Source: Serratia symbiotica
Lineage (GTDB): Bacteria; Pseudomonadota; Gammaproteobacteria; Enterobacterales; Enterobacteriaceae
Direction: 5' to 3'
Length of the DNA stretch: 64,000 nt
NCBI GenBank assembly: GCA_024160085.1
Contig: JAMDYG010000001.1
Location: 1,240,001-1,304,000 of the forward strand
The translations under genes and the position numbers were made by a program. Shown one piece after another: positions 31,026 to 41,256 of this stretch; position 1 is the first letter of the stretch; each line of letters begins with the position of its first letter. Below the pieces are notes generated by a model. That model was given only the letters and a program-made list of their open reading frames with translations, did no database searches and was not told the origin of the DNA.

Positions 31026-31208
31026 GTGCCAGTACGAAAATACTACGAGTCCCTCCCATGAGGGAGGATCCATGCTATAAAATGGGCTACTGGTGGGTGT
31101 TAGAGCACTCACCAACTATTCGTACATGCTCCGGGTCATAAGCGAACTAAGACCCACTACTTTAGCGCTAAAGCACAATTAGCCTATCAGAGACCTGCTT
31201 ACTTATCC
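31026..31208. other. Leader-like spacer before the DNA methylase
   Basis: No gene. It has several short complementary segments (for example GGTGGGTGTT with AACACTCACC-like DNA near 31092-31115, and GGGTC with GACCC near 31133-31153). It could form a structured RNA, but it lacks the features of a tRNA. Confidence 0.4.
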
Positions 31209-32257
31209 ATGAATAATACTGTAAAAATAACTAGTTTTGGATTGGTCAACGCTGACTCCCTCAATTTTATCAAAATATTACCAGATGATTGTATCAATCT
31301 GATTGCCACCGATCCGCCATACTATCGCGTTAAAGCCTGTAAATGGGATAACCAATGGGAAAGCGAGGGGGCATATCTAGCGGGGCTGGATGAACTGCTA
31401 GTGTAGTTCTGGCGAGTGTTGAAACCTTCCGGCAGTCTTTATATGTTCTGTAGTTCACGACTGGCGGTGGATACCGAAATATTGGTACGCCAGCGCTTTA
31501 ACGTCCTGAACCACATCATCTGGGCCAAGCCATCTTGGCCCGTGGCAGTGTTAGAATAAAGAGAGCCTAAGAGCTTTTTTCCCGTCAACTAAACGTATTA
31601 TTTTCCGAACACTATGCCGGGCCATTCAGACCTAAAAATGATGGATATGCGGCAAAATGCGCATGACTGAAGCAAAACGTATTCCGCCCCCTGATCGATT
31701 ATTTTCGTTCTGCAAGTGCTTTGCTTAGCATATCGGCAAAAGAGATTAACGCTGCTACCGGAAAGCAGATGGCCGGCCATTGGTTCAGCGAGAGCCAGTG
31801 GCAATTGCCGAACGAAAATCAGTATCTGGCACTGCAACAATTGTTTGCGCGTATCACAGCAGAGAAGCACCCGGCGGGAAGACTGGAAACGCTACACTAT
31901 AAACTGGTGCGGCAGTACCACACGCTCAGTCGTGAATATCGCGATCTCTGCTTGGAGTCTGAATCTCTGCGCCACCCGTTATCTGTTTCTATCGACGTTC
32001 CCTATACCGATGTGTGGATGTACAAAACTAGTCTAGTTCTATCCAGGTAAACACCCTTGTAAAAAGCCCACTGACATGCTGAAAGAGATTATCAACGCCA
32101 GCAGCAGGCCCGGAGAGCTCGTCGCAGATTTTTTATAGGGTCGGGATCAACAATAAAAGCTGTGATAGCGTTATGGCGCTGTGCAGTGGGTGTGGAGCTT
32201 GAGAGTGAATGGTTTAATCAGACCGTCAATGAAGTCTGGGATCTGACAGGCAAATAA
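31209..32257 (+). pseudogene. Phage site-specific DNA methyltransferase (N4/N6 class), broken
   Basis: ATG 31209 reads ITSFGLVNADSLNFIKILPD and LIATDPPYYRVKACKWDNQW with the catalytic DPPY, then TAG 31404-31406. In-frame continuation gives FWRVLKPSGSLYMFCSSRLA and NVLNHIIWAKPSWPVA. From 31720 a recognition segment is open (QMAGHWFSESQWQLPNENQY). The SAM-binding motif and end (AVGVELESEWFNQTVNEVWD) are near 32170-32250. Several stops and frameshifts interrupt it. Confidence 0.8.
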
Positions 32258-32338
32258 TATTTAGGCTGCGCTAATACGTGGCTTTTTTTGTTTCTATCAC
32301 CGGTCTATCCGGTCAATCCACCAAAGGTGGTTGGGGCT

Positions 32339-32630
32339 ATGCCGGATAAAAAATCAACCATATATTCTCCAGCATGTGGGCGGTGTTTATTCTCATCGCG
32401 GGGTGGGGTCGTAAGGTATCTTATGGATATCAAAAGCAACAAGACAACGTAGAGTTTGGCGGCTACGCTGGCACAAATCATCGTATCTAGCTTTACGGGG
32501 CTGATTGGTGGCATCCTAAGCATGGAAACAGGGTTATCCGGTCAACATGGCTTTAGAGTTTCACCGCTGGTGTCACTGTGGCCGCATTGTAGTGCTTGGT
32601 CTAGTCAAGCGTCAGGCGGCAGAGCGTGAG
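32339..32630 (+). pseudogene. Phage holin, broken
   Basis: ATG at 32339 gives MPDKKSTIYS, then after a shift AVFILIAGWGG-like sequence, VVRYLMDIKSNKTT, a stop, and SLAATLAQIIVSSFTGLIGG with ILSMETGLSGQ. The two to three hydrophobic segments match lambdoid holins that form lesions in the inner membrane. It precedes the Rz gene as in the usual lysis cassette. No endolysin gene is visible between holin and Rz. Confidence 0.7.
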
Positions 32631-32639
32631 ATTTTTGCT

Positions 32640-33095
32640 ATGATCCCCTTCAACTGGAAAGTGGTTCTTGCTGCGTTATCAGAGTGTATAACCGTCATTC
32701 TGTCTATAGCCACTTGGCATTACCGCACAACTATCGACAAGCACTGGGTAATCAGCATGAAGTGGCAAAGTCCAAGCTAGACACAATCAACACCATCCAT
32801 CGCCAGCAAAAAGAAGTCGTAGCCCTAAACGCTAAATATACCCAGGAGCTTACCGATTCCAGACTTGAGAATGATCGTCTTCATGCTGATATCGCCGCTG
32901 GTCGTCGCCAGTTGCGCATCCAAAGGCATCTGTAGAGTGTCTAAAACCGCCACCGGTGTCATCATGGGCAATGGAGGCGCCATCGAGGTCAGTAGAGAAG
33001 CTGGATCAACTATTCTCGATCTCTGTTCAGGAATGATTAGCGATCAGCGGAAGTTACAATTTTTGCAGGCGTATTTAAAGGGGCAGTATCAGTAA
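32640..33095 (+). pseudogene. Phage spanin Rz, broken
   Basis: ATG 32640 starts MIPFNWKVVLAALSECITVI, a signal-anchor. The coiled-coil part (LDTINTIHRQQKEVVALNAK, ELTDSRLENDRLHADIAAGR) is in another frame from about 32760. The C-terminus (GGAIEVSREAGSTILDL, QRKLQFLQAYLKGQYQ) is in a third frame to TAA 33093-33095. Two frameshifts (about 32730-32760 and 32920) break the inner-membrane spanin. Confidence 0.8.
32865..32935 (+). pseudogene. Embedded Rz1 lipoprotein signal
   Basis: In the +1 frame inside Rz a short lipoprotein signal reads MRMIVFMLISPLVVASCASK with a lipobox ending in Cys. Rz1 outer-membrane spanin genes are normally nested in Rz in this way. Downstream the frame runs into the Rz reading frame because of the Rz frameshift, so no complete Rz1 is left. 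Confidence 0.55.
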
Positions 33096-33421
33096 CGGAA
33101 TCATTAAATAAAAAAGCCCCAAATTACAAAGGGGCAAGTGTAACAATGTTAGGATATCTCTCTCTCGCGGCTGACTATACTTAAGCATAATACTTAGATC
33201 AATTTTTAATCGGCGCACTCTTGTCATAACGACAACTTATAGCCTTGGCACAGTCGGGGGCTTTTTTATGCCGTAAATCCTCTCGCCATGCCAGGCAAAA
33301 AACCATAGATCCTGTTTGGAAATGACCTTCAGAGGAATGCCAGTATAGCTGGTGAGCTTCTATGGGCTGTTATAGGCTGTCATTTACGGGCACTAAAGGT
33401 CATATCCGAAAGTAAAACACA

Positions 33422-33814
33422 ATGAAAGAACTCCAGCTATTCAATCACTCCGTTCGAGTTAGCGATGAAGGCATGATTTGTCTGACTGATATGTGGCAGA
33501 TCGCGAAACTTAGAGCCGAATCGGGTGACGATAAGTTTCTTGTTAGGCGTGAAATTAATAGCATCAGGCCATCGCAATTTGCTCTCCTTGAATCAACAAG
33601 TTTGTTTATCAAAGAGTTAGCTAAATGTGATTTGAGCACACATTTAAAAACTGTGCGCGGTAAGCATGGTAGCACGTTTGGAAGCTGGTATGTGGCTTAT
33701 GAGTTCGCAGGCCATATTGACCCAGCCTTCAAGGTTGATATGTCTTCATCTTTCGAAGGGGGGAGATATTGCAAGAACTTCAAGAGCACAGAAATAAACT
33801 TGATTGAAATATAG
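33422..33814 (+). CDS. KilA-N domain phage protein, altered C-terminus
   Basis: An open 130-codon frame. Residues 15-110 follow the KilA-N domain (MICLTDMWQIAKLRAESGDD, THLKTVRGKHGSTFGSWYVA, EFAGHIDPAFKVDM), a DNA-binding fold of phage regulators. After residue 112 the frame seems shifted in a G6 run near 33760, since the alternative frame reads GEILQELQEHRNKLD and stop, a more natural end. The domain itself is complete, so a product may be made. Confidence 0.75.
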   Translation: MKELQLFNHSVRVSDEGMICLTDMWQIAKLRAESGDDKFLVRREINSIRPSQFALLESTSLFIKELAKCDLSTHLKTVRGKHGSTFGSWYVAYEFAGHIDPAFKVDMSSSFEGGRYCKNFKSTEINLIEI

Positions 33815-33836
33815 CCGCCCATTAGGCGGTTTTTTT
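33815..33836 (+). terminator. Rho-independent terminator after the KilA-N gene
   Basis: Stem CCGCC / GGCGG with loop CATTA followed by seven T. It begins at the stop of the KilA-N ORF. Confidence 0.8.
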
Positions 33837-33849
33837 ATGGGGGTGAGAA

Positions 33850-34345
33850 TGGCTGGTTTAAAGAGCTGTCAGCTCAACTCCAGAGCGTACGGAAGCAAAT
33901 CCCATTTGCCGCCGCGCAGGAACTAACCCGCGTAGCCCGTAAGATTGCGGACGCGGAGGAGAGAACCGCGTTTGAGCGTCACCTGGAGAACCCAATACCT
34001 TTCACTGTCAATACGGTCAGATCGTATAGTGCTAGAAAAAGCAATCTACAGGTCAAGGTGTTTATTATGGATACTGCGGCCAGTTATCTGGAGCCGTTTG
34101 AATTTGGTAGTCAGCATAAGCTGAACAGCTAGGCGCTGCTTAACCCTAAAAACATCAAACTGAATAAATACGGCAACTTGCCGCGCAATAAGCTCTTGCA
34201 ACTCAAGGCCAAGCCTAATACGTTCGTCGGTGAGATAAAGGGTGTCAATGGTATATGGCAGCGCAAGAAAGCGATAAAAGTCAAGAAGGGTAAAAAACGG
34301 CGGAAGCGTTCTGCAAATGGTACTCGCCGTGAGAGGGTTAAATAG
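33850..34345 (+). pseudogene. Phage structural protein of unknown role, broken
   Basis: The forward frame reads ELSAQLQSVRKQIPFAAAQE, RHLENPIPFTVNTVRSYSAR and SYLEPFEFGSQHKLNS, a TAG near 34131, then ALLNPKNIKLNKYGNLPRNK and KAKPNTFVGEIKGVNGIWQR with a lysine-rich stretch. The pattern occurs in minor structural (tail- or head-type) proteins of temperate phages. It precedes the terminase genes. Function not known. Confidence 0.5.
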
Positions 34346-34597
34346 AGGCCACCAAAATTACTGGTTACTTTGATCGAGCACAGGTGATGGCTAATGCTCT
34401 GATGCCTACAGAGTTAAGCAGAGCTATAGCTGAAGCCATGGTAACGGCAAAATAACCACATCCAATACAGAAATACCCCACTCAGAAAAAATGGGTCCTT
34501 ACTAAGTGATTTATATTAAAGGATAATTGAGTGCCCCGATATTTCACTAGGTATCAACTTTTGAAATCTGGGTAACAGGCAACACCTGAGGTAGCAG
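34346..34597. other. Spacer before terminase
   Basis: Decayed 3' sequence of the preceding gene (about 34346-34450) and then AT-rich DNA. No separate gene is recognised. Confidence 0.4.
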
Positions 34598-35195
34598 ATG
34601 AACTAGTCAGATTTTGCTAAACTTCACGGCGTCATCCGAAAGACGGTAACGAGCTGGAAGGCCAGTGGTTGGCTGATTCTAGCCGGAGACGACATCGATG
34701 TCAAAGTATCTAACGCCAACATTGAGCACTTCCGAAAAACTGTTACCCTCCACGGAAAAAGGTGGCAGGTAACAAACATGGTGACAAAACAAGTAATAGA
34801 TCTTCGGGTAACAAAGTCAGGTAACAAAAACGATAAGTCTCTTGCCTAGTCTGCGACGAAAACCGTCGAGCGGATGATAGCTGAGCACGGCGTCACCATG
34901 AAGTTGTATGAAGCGCGGCAAATGAAAGAAAACTTCCTCGCGTTGCTTACCCAGCTTGATTACGACATTAAATCTGGGCAGGTGTTGCCCTATAAAGACA
35001 TGATCGAGGCGGTAGGTAATGAATACGCCCGCATGCGCACCCATCTCATTGCAATTGCTCCTGAACATGGCCCCCGGTTGCGGGTGCTGGCTTACACCAC
35101 TAACGATGCGGAATTTGTCCAGGCACTACAAGAGGTGGTGTATGAGGCGCTGGAGGAATTAAGCATTGATGCAAATAACCCTAGGAGAGAGGTCT
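34598..35195 (+). pseudogene. Terminase small subunit (Nu1-like), broken
   Basis: ATG 34598 is followed at once by TAG, then DFAKLHGVIRKTVTSWKASG with a winged-helix DNA-binding motif like lambda Nu1, and VSNANIEHFRKTVTLHG. A stop follows near 34846, and then ARQMKENFLALLTQLDYDIK and SGQVLPYKDMIEAVGNEYAR remain in one frame. The subunit recognises cos DNA for packaging. Two nonsense codons break it. Confidence 0.75.
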
Positions 35196-37129
35196 GTCTG
35201 ATAATACAGCCTGGAGTAATTTTACCCGTGATTTGCGCCAGCGACGCGATGATGTTCAGCCACCTGAGCCGCTATTACTAAGCGAATAGGATAACAAATA
35301 CGCAGTATTGTCGAAAGAGACCAGCTCCTAAACCGGACGCTTTCGTTCCTTCGCTTATCAGGATGGCATGATGGATGCCATCACTGATCCGTCTGTTACG
35401 CAAATGTCGGTAATGAAGTCGGCACGTTTCGGGTATACCAAAATCCTTGACCATGTAGTTAGCTATTATCTGGCACATGACCCGTCGCCGATCCTGATCG
35501 TTCAGCCGCATGTCGAGGATGCTGAGGATTATAGTAAGACCGAGATCGCGCCTATGCTGCATGATACCCCGGTGTTGGCGAAGATTTACAGTGACCCTAA
35601 GGCCAAGGACAGTAATCAAACTATCCTCAAGAAGACGTTTGCCAACGGTGCCAACCTAACGCTGGTGTGGGCAAATAGCCCTGAGGGTTTCAGCCGTATT
35701 ATCTGCCGCATCATTTTGTTTGATGAGGTTTATGGTTATCTGGATAGCGATGCTGGCGTGGAGGGCGATCAAATTTCGCTAGGTATAAAACGCTCAGAAA
35801 CATTCTGGAACCGCAAGATTTCCCTGGGCTCAACGCCAACAGTCCAAAGGGACTAGCCGCATTGAAAAGGTGTATGAGGAAAGCGATCAGCGCCGATATT
35901 ACGTGCCATGCCCGGCCCGCATTGTGGTGAGCATCAGGTATTGGAATGGGGCGGGCCAGAGACCCCTTATGGCATCAAATGGGACAAGGATAAGCATGGA
36001 GAGGGAATACCTGAAACGGCTTATTACATTTGCCGCCACAATGGTTGCGTAATCTACCATAACGAGAAAGCGTCGATGGTAAAGCGTAGTGAATGGCGGG
36101 CACGCAAACCGTTTAAAGGTCATGCGGGATTCCACCTCTTGGCGGGGTACATTCTGTTCCCCAATGCCGCATGTAAATACCTAATTGCCGAATGGCTGCG
36201 GGTTAAAAATGATCCATTAATGCGTCAGACGTTTATTAACCTTGTGCTAGGCGAACCCTATGAAGATCTGGGTGAAAAAGCACTAAGCGAAAAACGTTTG
36301 CTAGAACGTTTTGAGGTCTGGTCTGCCGAAGTGCCTGATGGGGCGTGGCAGTGCTGACTGCGGGGATTGATACACGTGATGACCGATTTGAAATTTAGGT
36401 CACTGGCTGGGGGCTTAATGGGGAAAGCTGGCCCGTTGCCTTTGACGCGATCGAGGGTGATATAGAAACCAATGAGCCATGGCAGCGCCTGGATGCTTAT
36501 CTAAAACAAGATTTGGCGGCGTGCTGACGTACGGGGTTTTACCACCATGGTGGCTTAGCATCGACTCTGGTGGTCACCACACGCAGAAAGTTTACAAGTT
36601 TGCCAAAGAACAATTTGGTCGCCGTATTTGGGCCATCAAAGGTGAATCGGTACAGGGTGGTAAGCGTTCGCCAGTTTGGCCAACGAAAAAGCCCTCATCT
36701 CGGTCAAAGGCCAGTTTCAAACCAATCATCATCGGTGTGAATACGGCAAAAGACACCATTCGCTGGTGTCTGCATATCGAGCTGCCTGCACCGGGCGAGG
36801 CTTCCGCCAGTTACATGCACTTTCCAGCAGATCATGACCTGAACTATTTCAGCCAATTGTTGGCAGAGCGTTCAGTGCTAAAAGTGTCTGGTAGCCAGCG
36901 TTACCACGTGTAGGAACAATTGCCTAGACGCGCTAACGAAGCCCTGGACTGTCTGGTGTATAGCTATGCAGCGTTATGCGGGTTGTTTTATCTCGGAATG
37001 AAACTGAATAAATTGGCAGAAAATATTTCAGCGAATCCTGAACGTCTAATACCAGTGCCGCAGCAACCGGAAGAAAAACCAAACCTTCGTCTGCCCGGAG
37101 TCATCACTAGCCTGCTGGCCGGTGCGATG
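35196..37129 (+). pseudogene. Terminase large subunit (GpA family), broken
   Basis: Fragments in order: NTAWSNFTRDLRQRRDDVQP near 35205, MSVMKSARFGYTKILDHVVS (Walker A-like) at 35410, FANGANLTLVWANSPEGF and LFDEVYGYLDSD (Walker B), CPHCGEHQVLEWGGPETPYG near 35910, and GVLTAGIDTRDDRFEI near 36355 at the nuclease domain. WAIKGESVQGG and RRANEALDCLVYSYAALCGL close it. More than six lesions. GpA-type terminases cut concatemers and drive packaging. Confidence 0.88.
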
Positions 37130-37354
37130 ACGCCTGAGAAATTGCAGTCTGCATTGGCAAAGGCGCAGCAAGCCTATATTGACCTTGCTGCCGAGGCTCG
37201 CGGCGTGTAGTTTTCGTATGTGCAGGGTGATGGAACACGTTCTGTTTCTTACCACCAATCCTTACTAGCTAATTTGATGTCGCTGATCTAGTTGCTACAG
37301 GCTCAGTTAAGTATTGTTCTCCGTCCACGCAAGCCAATGAGTTTTAGATTCTGA
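37127..37354 (+). pseudogene. Head-tail joining protein gpW-like, one nonsense codon
   Basis: ATG 37127 gives MTPEKLQSALAKAQQAYIDL and then TAG 37208-37210 (likely from GAG). FSYVQGDGTRSVSYHQSLL follows, another TAG near 37290, and RPRKPMSFRF with TGA. This is the small gpW family that plugs the portal. Its frame is fused upstream to the terminase frame because the terminase stop has been lost to a frameshift. Confidence 0.7.
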
Positions 37355-38505
37355 TGAGCGACATCAAGATTTTAGGACCAAACGGACAACCGTTCCGTTA
37401 CCGCCGATGCGGTCAAAAGCATCCATGCTGGTGGGCGGTGGCCGTGTGCCCTACGATGCGGAGGATTTGTTCAGCAACCAGTTGGCTAACTGGCAGCCTA
37501 CGCTATGGTCGCCAGACAATAAGATTAACATCTAACGTGATCGCAGTTTCCCGTGTGCGCGATCTTGCGCGCAATAATGGCTGGGCCAGTGGCAGTATTA
37601 CCCGCGTGCTGGATAACACCGTCGGTGCCAATTTTCGCCCCATCCTCAATCCTGACTATCGCATATTAGCATTAATGACCGGCAATAAAGCTTTCGACGC
37701 CACCTGGGCCGATGAATATGGCAAGGTGGTTGAGGCTCACTTGGTGGTCATGGTATAACGATCCGGGACATTTTTGCGATGTAGAGCGAAAACAGATGGT
37801 GTTGCAAATGTTGCGACTGGGTTTTCGTCATAAATTAATCGACGGCGATGCGCTTGCTGTTCTGCAATATCGTCCAGATCGACTAGGCCGCGGGCAAGGG
37901 CGCTATGCCACTACAGAAGATGCCCATCAAGTACGATCAGACAGAGTTGGAAACAGCAATACTGAACGCGGTATTCGGCGCTTATGTTTCCTCACCGTAT
38001 GATCCGAAGATAGTGAAAGCAGCGATGGAGGAAAACTTCGACGATACCAGTATTGGGGCTTATTAATATGGACGCATTGAATTCCATAATGAACAGCGCA
38101 TATCGCTACAAAATGGGTCAATAATGCCTCTTTTGTACCCTGGCGAAAAAATAGAAACGGTTAACGCTTCGTGCTAGCACAGTAGTTTTGAGGTGTTTGA
38201 GAACGCTGCATTGCACAATATCGCTGCTGCTATCGGGCTGTCTACCTAGTAGGTAACACAAGACTGGTCTGACGTTAACTACAGCTCTGCACGTTCTGCG
38301 ATGTTGGAGGCGTGGAAAACGTTGACCCGCCAACGCGATGATTTTTCTGTGGGGTTCTCCCAGCCGATCCTCTACGCTTTTATTGAAGAAATCCACGATA
38401 TGGAAGACTTACCGCTACCTAGTTGTGCGCCGCATTTTCTGGATGCCAGGGCGGCGTATTGCCATGCACGCTGAATGGGGCCTGGACGTGGCTGGGTGGA
38501 TCCGG
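37354..38505 (+). pseudogene. Phage portal protein (lambda gpB family), broken
   Basis: ATG 37354 gives MSDIKILGPNGQPFRY; later VSRVRDLARNNGWASGSITR and VLDNTVGANFRPILNPDYRI, the portal signature, then MLRLGFRHKLIDGDALAVLQ. At about 37915 a deletion of very roughly 100 codons joins RYATTE directly to KYDQTELETAILNAVFGAYV. The C-terminal part (MLEAWKTLTRQRDDF, EDLPLPSCAPHFLDARAAY) has further frameshifts. The extreme C-terminus is missing at the junction with the protease gene. Confidence 0.85.
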
Positions 38506-39240
38506 TTGGCGCTGACAGTTTTAGCCGTAAAGCACGTAAGCAGGATGCGGGTTATGAAGTGGTTTGTAGTATTGCCGTTATACCAATTTCAGGGGACGTT
38601 GGTTCAGAAACTGGGCTCATTGCGCCCCTACAGCGGCATGACCAAGTACGACGGAATTCGCCAATCATTCCTTACGGCAATGAATGATCCGGAGGTGGCC
38701 GGTATCTGTCTGGATATCGATTCTCTAGGGGGAGAGGTTGCAGGGTATTTTTACCTTGTTAACGAGATTTATCACACTCGCGTCTCTAAACCGATCTACT
38801 CCATTCTGACCGAAAATGCCTATTCTTCCGTATACGCCATTGCCAGTGCCGCAGATCGCATTCACGTTCCGCGCACTGGCGGTGTCGGATCAATTGGTGT
38901 CATCGTTATTCACTGTGACTAGTCACAGTGAATTAAGGAAGACGGCCTTGCGGTGTCCATTATTACTTATGGCAACCGCAAGGCTGAAAGCAATCCTTAC
39001 GTCAAACTGTCCGATCAGGCATCTGCCGCGATCCAGGATGATGTGGATACGATGGGTAGGCTTTTTGTCAGCACTGTAGTCCGAAATCGGGGGGATCTCT
39101 GAAAAAACTATCCGTAATACCACATAGGCTGCCTGTTTCCTGGCGGCTGATGGCGTACAACTGGGGCTGGCTGACGCAGTCATGACCCCTAACACCGCAT
39201 TCCGAAAATTATTCACCGAAGCAGGAGTTCGCGACGTATG
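38506..39240 (+). pseudogene. Head maturation protease (S49, lambda gpC family), broken
   Basis: The sequence begins abruptly inside the gene: ADSFSRKARKQDAGYEVVCS, then after shifts LRPYSGMTKYDGIRQSFLTA, GICLDIDSLGGEVAGYFYLV and SVYAIASAADRIHVPRTGGV with the S49 Ser (AYSSVYA, usual SAAY/SAGY variant) and IGVIVIHCD-stop. TAG 38920-38922 and TGA at 38929 sit inside a perfect palindrome. GLADAVMTPNTAFRKLF is near the end. The first 40 or so codons are lost. Confidence 0.85.
38908..38933. repeat. 26-base perfect palindrome
   Basis: The sequence from 38908 to 38933 equals its own reverse complement (halves ATTCACTGTGACT and AGTCACAGTGAAT). It lies within the protease pseudogene and includes two of its stop codons. 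Confidence 0.9.
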
Positions 39241-39687
39241 TCTTACTCAAAGTTTGCCAACCTGATGGGTTTTAAGAAAAAAGCCTCTGAAAATGGGGAC
39301 GATGACAAAGAAAAAGGTAAAAATGCGAAGTCTCATCGGGTGGAAGAAGACGATGATTATGCCGACGAGGAAGAAGACGAAAGCCGCGATATGAAAAAAT
39401 GTCGCCTGGCTGAGCATAAACGTTGCGCAGCCATTTTTGGCAGTAAGCACACCGCCGGTCGTCCTGATATGGCGGCGTGCTTGGCGTTCAATACCCGCAT
39501 GAGCGCGAGTGAAGCCATTGGCACGCCGGCAATGATGGGGGCTGTTGCTCCGGCGAAAACAGCGCATGTTTCGCTGGATTCGTGTATGCAATCTGAACAG
39601 GTACGCCTGGGACCGGATGGCATCAAGCCCGACACGGAGAAAAATGCGCTGGTAAGTAAGATAACCGGCCTCTATGACTCTGCATGA
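39238..39687 (+). CDS. Head scaffold-like protein (C-terminal partner of gpC)
   Basis: An open 149-residue frame. Residues 15-55 are very acidic and lysine-rich (VEEDDDYADEEEDESRD), followed by KKCRLAEHKRCAAIFGSKHT and MAACLAFNTRMSASEAIGTP. This matches the scaffold region that follows S49 proteases in lambda-like head operons (Nu3-like), where it is often in frame with the protease. Here an ATG at 39238 overlaps the protease end. It is open although all neighbours are broken. Confidence 0.65.
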   Translation: MSYSKFANLMGFKKKASENGDDDKEKGKNAKSHRVEEDDDYADEEEDESRDMKKCRLAEHKRCAAIFGSKHTAGRPDMAACLAFNTRMSASEAIGTPAMMGAVAPAKTAHVSLDSCMQSEQVRLGPDGIKPDTEKNALVSKITGLYDSA

Positions 39688-39698
39688 GGTAATAAGTA

Positions 39699-40103
39699 AT
39701 GGACCACCAGTTTGGACAAAATCAATTTGCACCTGGCATGAAAAGTTCGCTGTTCATACCAGATCAGCTGGTTTCCGGCCCGTTACAACTGGTCACTGAC
39801 TCTGTCACAATCAGTGTTCCAGGGGCGCTTAAATGTGGGACGGTACTCGGCATGATCACCGCTACCGGCGCATATATCCCGAGCAAAAAAGATGCGACTG
39901 ACAGCAGTGAAAAGCCGTCCGCCATTTTGGTCGATAACGTAGACACCACGAACACAGCACAAAATGGCGGTGTGTATCTGATGGGCGAGTTTAATCAGCA
40001 CCGTTTGATCTTCGATAAGACCTGGACCATTGTTGGCCTGAAGGCGCAATTCCACCCACTGGCCATCTTCCTGCGCGATAGCCTCCAGTCGACGATATCC
40101 TGA
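39699..40103 (+). CDS. Head decoration protein (lambda gpD family)
   Basis: An intact 134-residue frame beginning MDHQFGQNQFAPGMKSSLFI, with VPGALKCGTVLGMITATGAY and AQNGGVYLMGEFNQHRLIFD. gpD trimers stabilise the capsid surface. Length is slightly above lambda gpD (110). ATG 39699 follows an AGG-TAATAAG ribosome site. It lies between scaffold and major capsid gene in the normal order. Being open may simply reflect its short length. Confidence 0.8.
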   Translation: MDHQFGQNQFAPGMKSSLFIPDQLVSGPLQLVTDSVTISVPGALKCGTVLGMITATGAYIPSKKDATDSSEKPSAILVDNVDTTNTAQNGGVYLMGEFNQHRLIFDKTWTIVGLKAQFHPLAIFLRDSLQSTIS

Positions 40104-40204
40104 TCTTACCCTTTTGAAACGTAACCGATGCTAGTTCTTTGGCAGGGTTGCACTCGTCCTGAATTCTGGTCGGCTACAGTGCCAGCATCATAAAGAGACT
40201 GAAT

Positions 40205-41255
40205 ATGGAAAATATTTTTGATACCAGCGTGCTGGTGCAGGTCGTCCCAAATCTTAAAACCAGCCAAAACTGGCTTTTGGATCGTTTCTTTCCGAATGTG
40301 GTGACCTATGAGACGGAATAAGTGACCATTGATGTGGATGTTGGCCTGCGTCGTATGGCCCCGTTTGTTTCCCCGTTGGTAGGGGGGAAACTGGTTGAAC
40401 AGCATCAATACCAGACTAATGTCTTCAAGCACGCCTACATCAAAGACAAACGAGCCACTAACTCTGCTTAAGCCTATCCCGCTAGATTAGTGAACATATC
40501 TGGGGAGAATTTACCGCCGAAGAGCGCGAAATGCTGAGGCTTGAGATGGCTGACTAAATCGACATGATCAATCTCTGCCAGGAATGGATGGCAGCGAGTG
40601 CTTTGACTAAAGGTAAGGCCTCTATTGCTGGCGAGGGCTATAAAACTAAGGTGGTTGATTTTGGACGATCAGCAGATTTAACCATAACGCTGAGTGGTTC
40701 AGACCAATGGCCCCTTAGCATTGCCTCTGCTGGTGCCACCAACACTCAACCGTCTGATGATATTGAAGCCTGGCATACGACATTCCTTAAAAACTCTAGG
40801 GCAGTGAGTGCCTACAGTTCTGGTATTCACCAACAAGTCATGGCGTACATTTCGTCTTGATACCACGATCAAAGACAATGCCATCACCTTTCCGGTATTA
40901 AGCCTTTTTGGCAACCAGATTAACATTAGTGCTCAAATTCAGAAGGGAGCGGTTTATAAAGGCCGTTAGGGCAACTTTGATTTGTGGCTTTACAACAACT
41001 GGGCTATTGATCCCGTTATAGGCATTGAAGAATCTCTGATCGCCGATGGCGTGGTAATCATTAGTTGCGCCGATCTAATGGGAACGCGTGCCTTTGGCGT
41101 TATTTTGGATCCAGCGTTCAACTATGGCCCCTTGGCATTTGCGCCTAAAACCTGGGTGAAAGAAGATCCGGCACAACGTTTGCTTATGATACAATCATCG
41201 CCCTTGGTCATTTCAAGCCGGGGTTAATGATTCACTTTGTGCAACGGTGGTGTGA
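40205..41255 (+). pseudogene. Major capsid protein (lambda gpE family), broken
   Basis: ATG 40205 gives MENIFDTSVLVQVVPNLKTS and NWLLDRFFPNVVTYETE, TAA 40319-40321, then VTIDVDVGLRRMAPFVSPLV. Middle pieces lie in other frames from 40564. The end (FDLWLYNNWAIDP, RAFGVILDPAFNYGPLAFAP, TWVKEDPAQRL) runs to about 41200. At least five lesions. The gene follows gpD as in lambda. Confidence 0.85.
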
Positions 41256-41256
41256 T

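Noticed and set aside
31080-31200. Possible phage tRNA with GGGTCATAAGC-like parts
   Set aside because: No acceptor stem, T-loop GTTCGA or clear anticodon arm could be built.
39247-39732. 161-codon minus-strand ORF opposite the scaffold gene
   Set aside because: It mirrors the acidic scaffold reading frame; its hydrophobic runs come from antisense of GAC/GAA codons.
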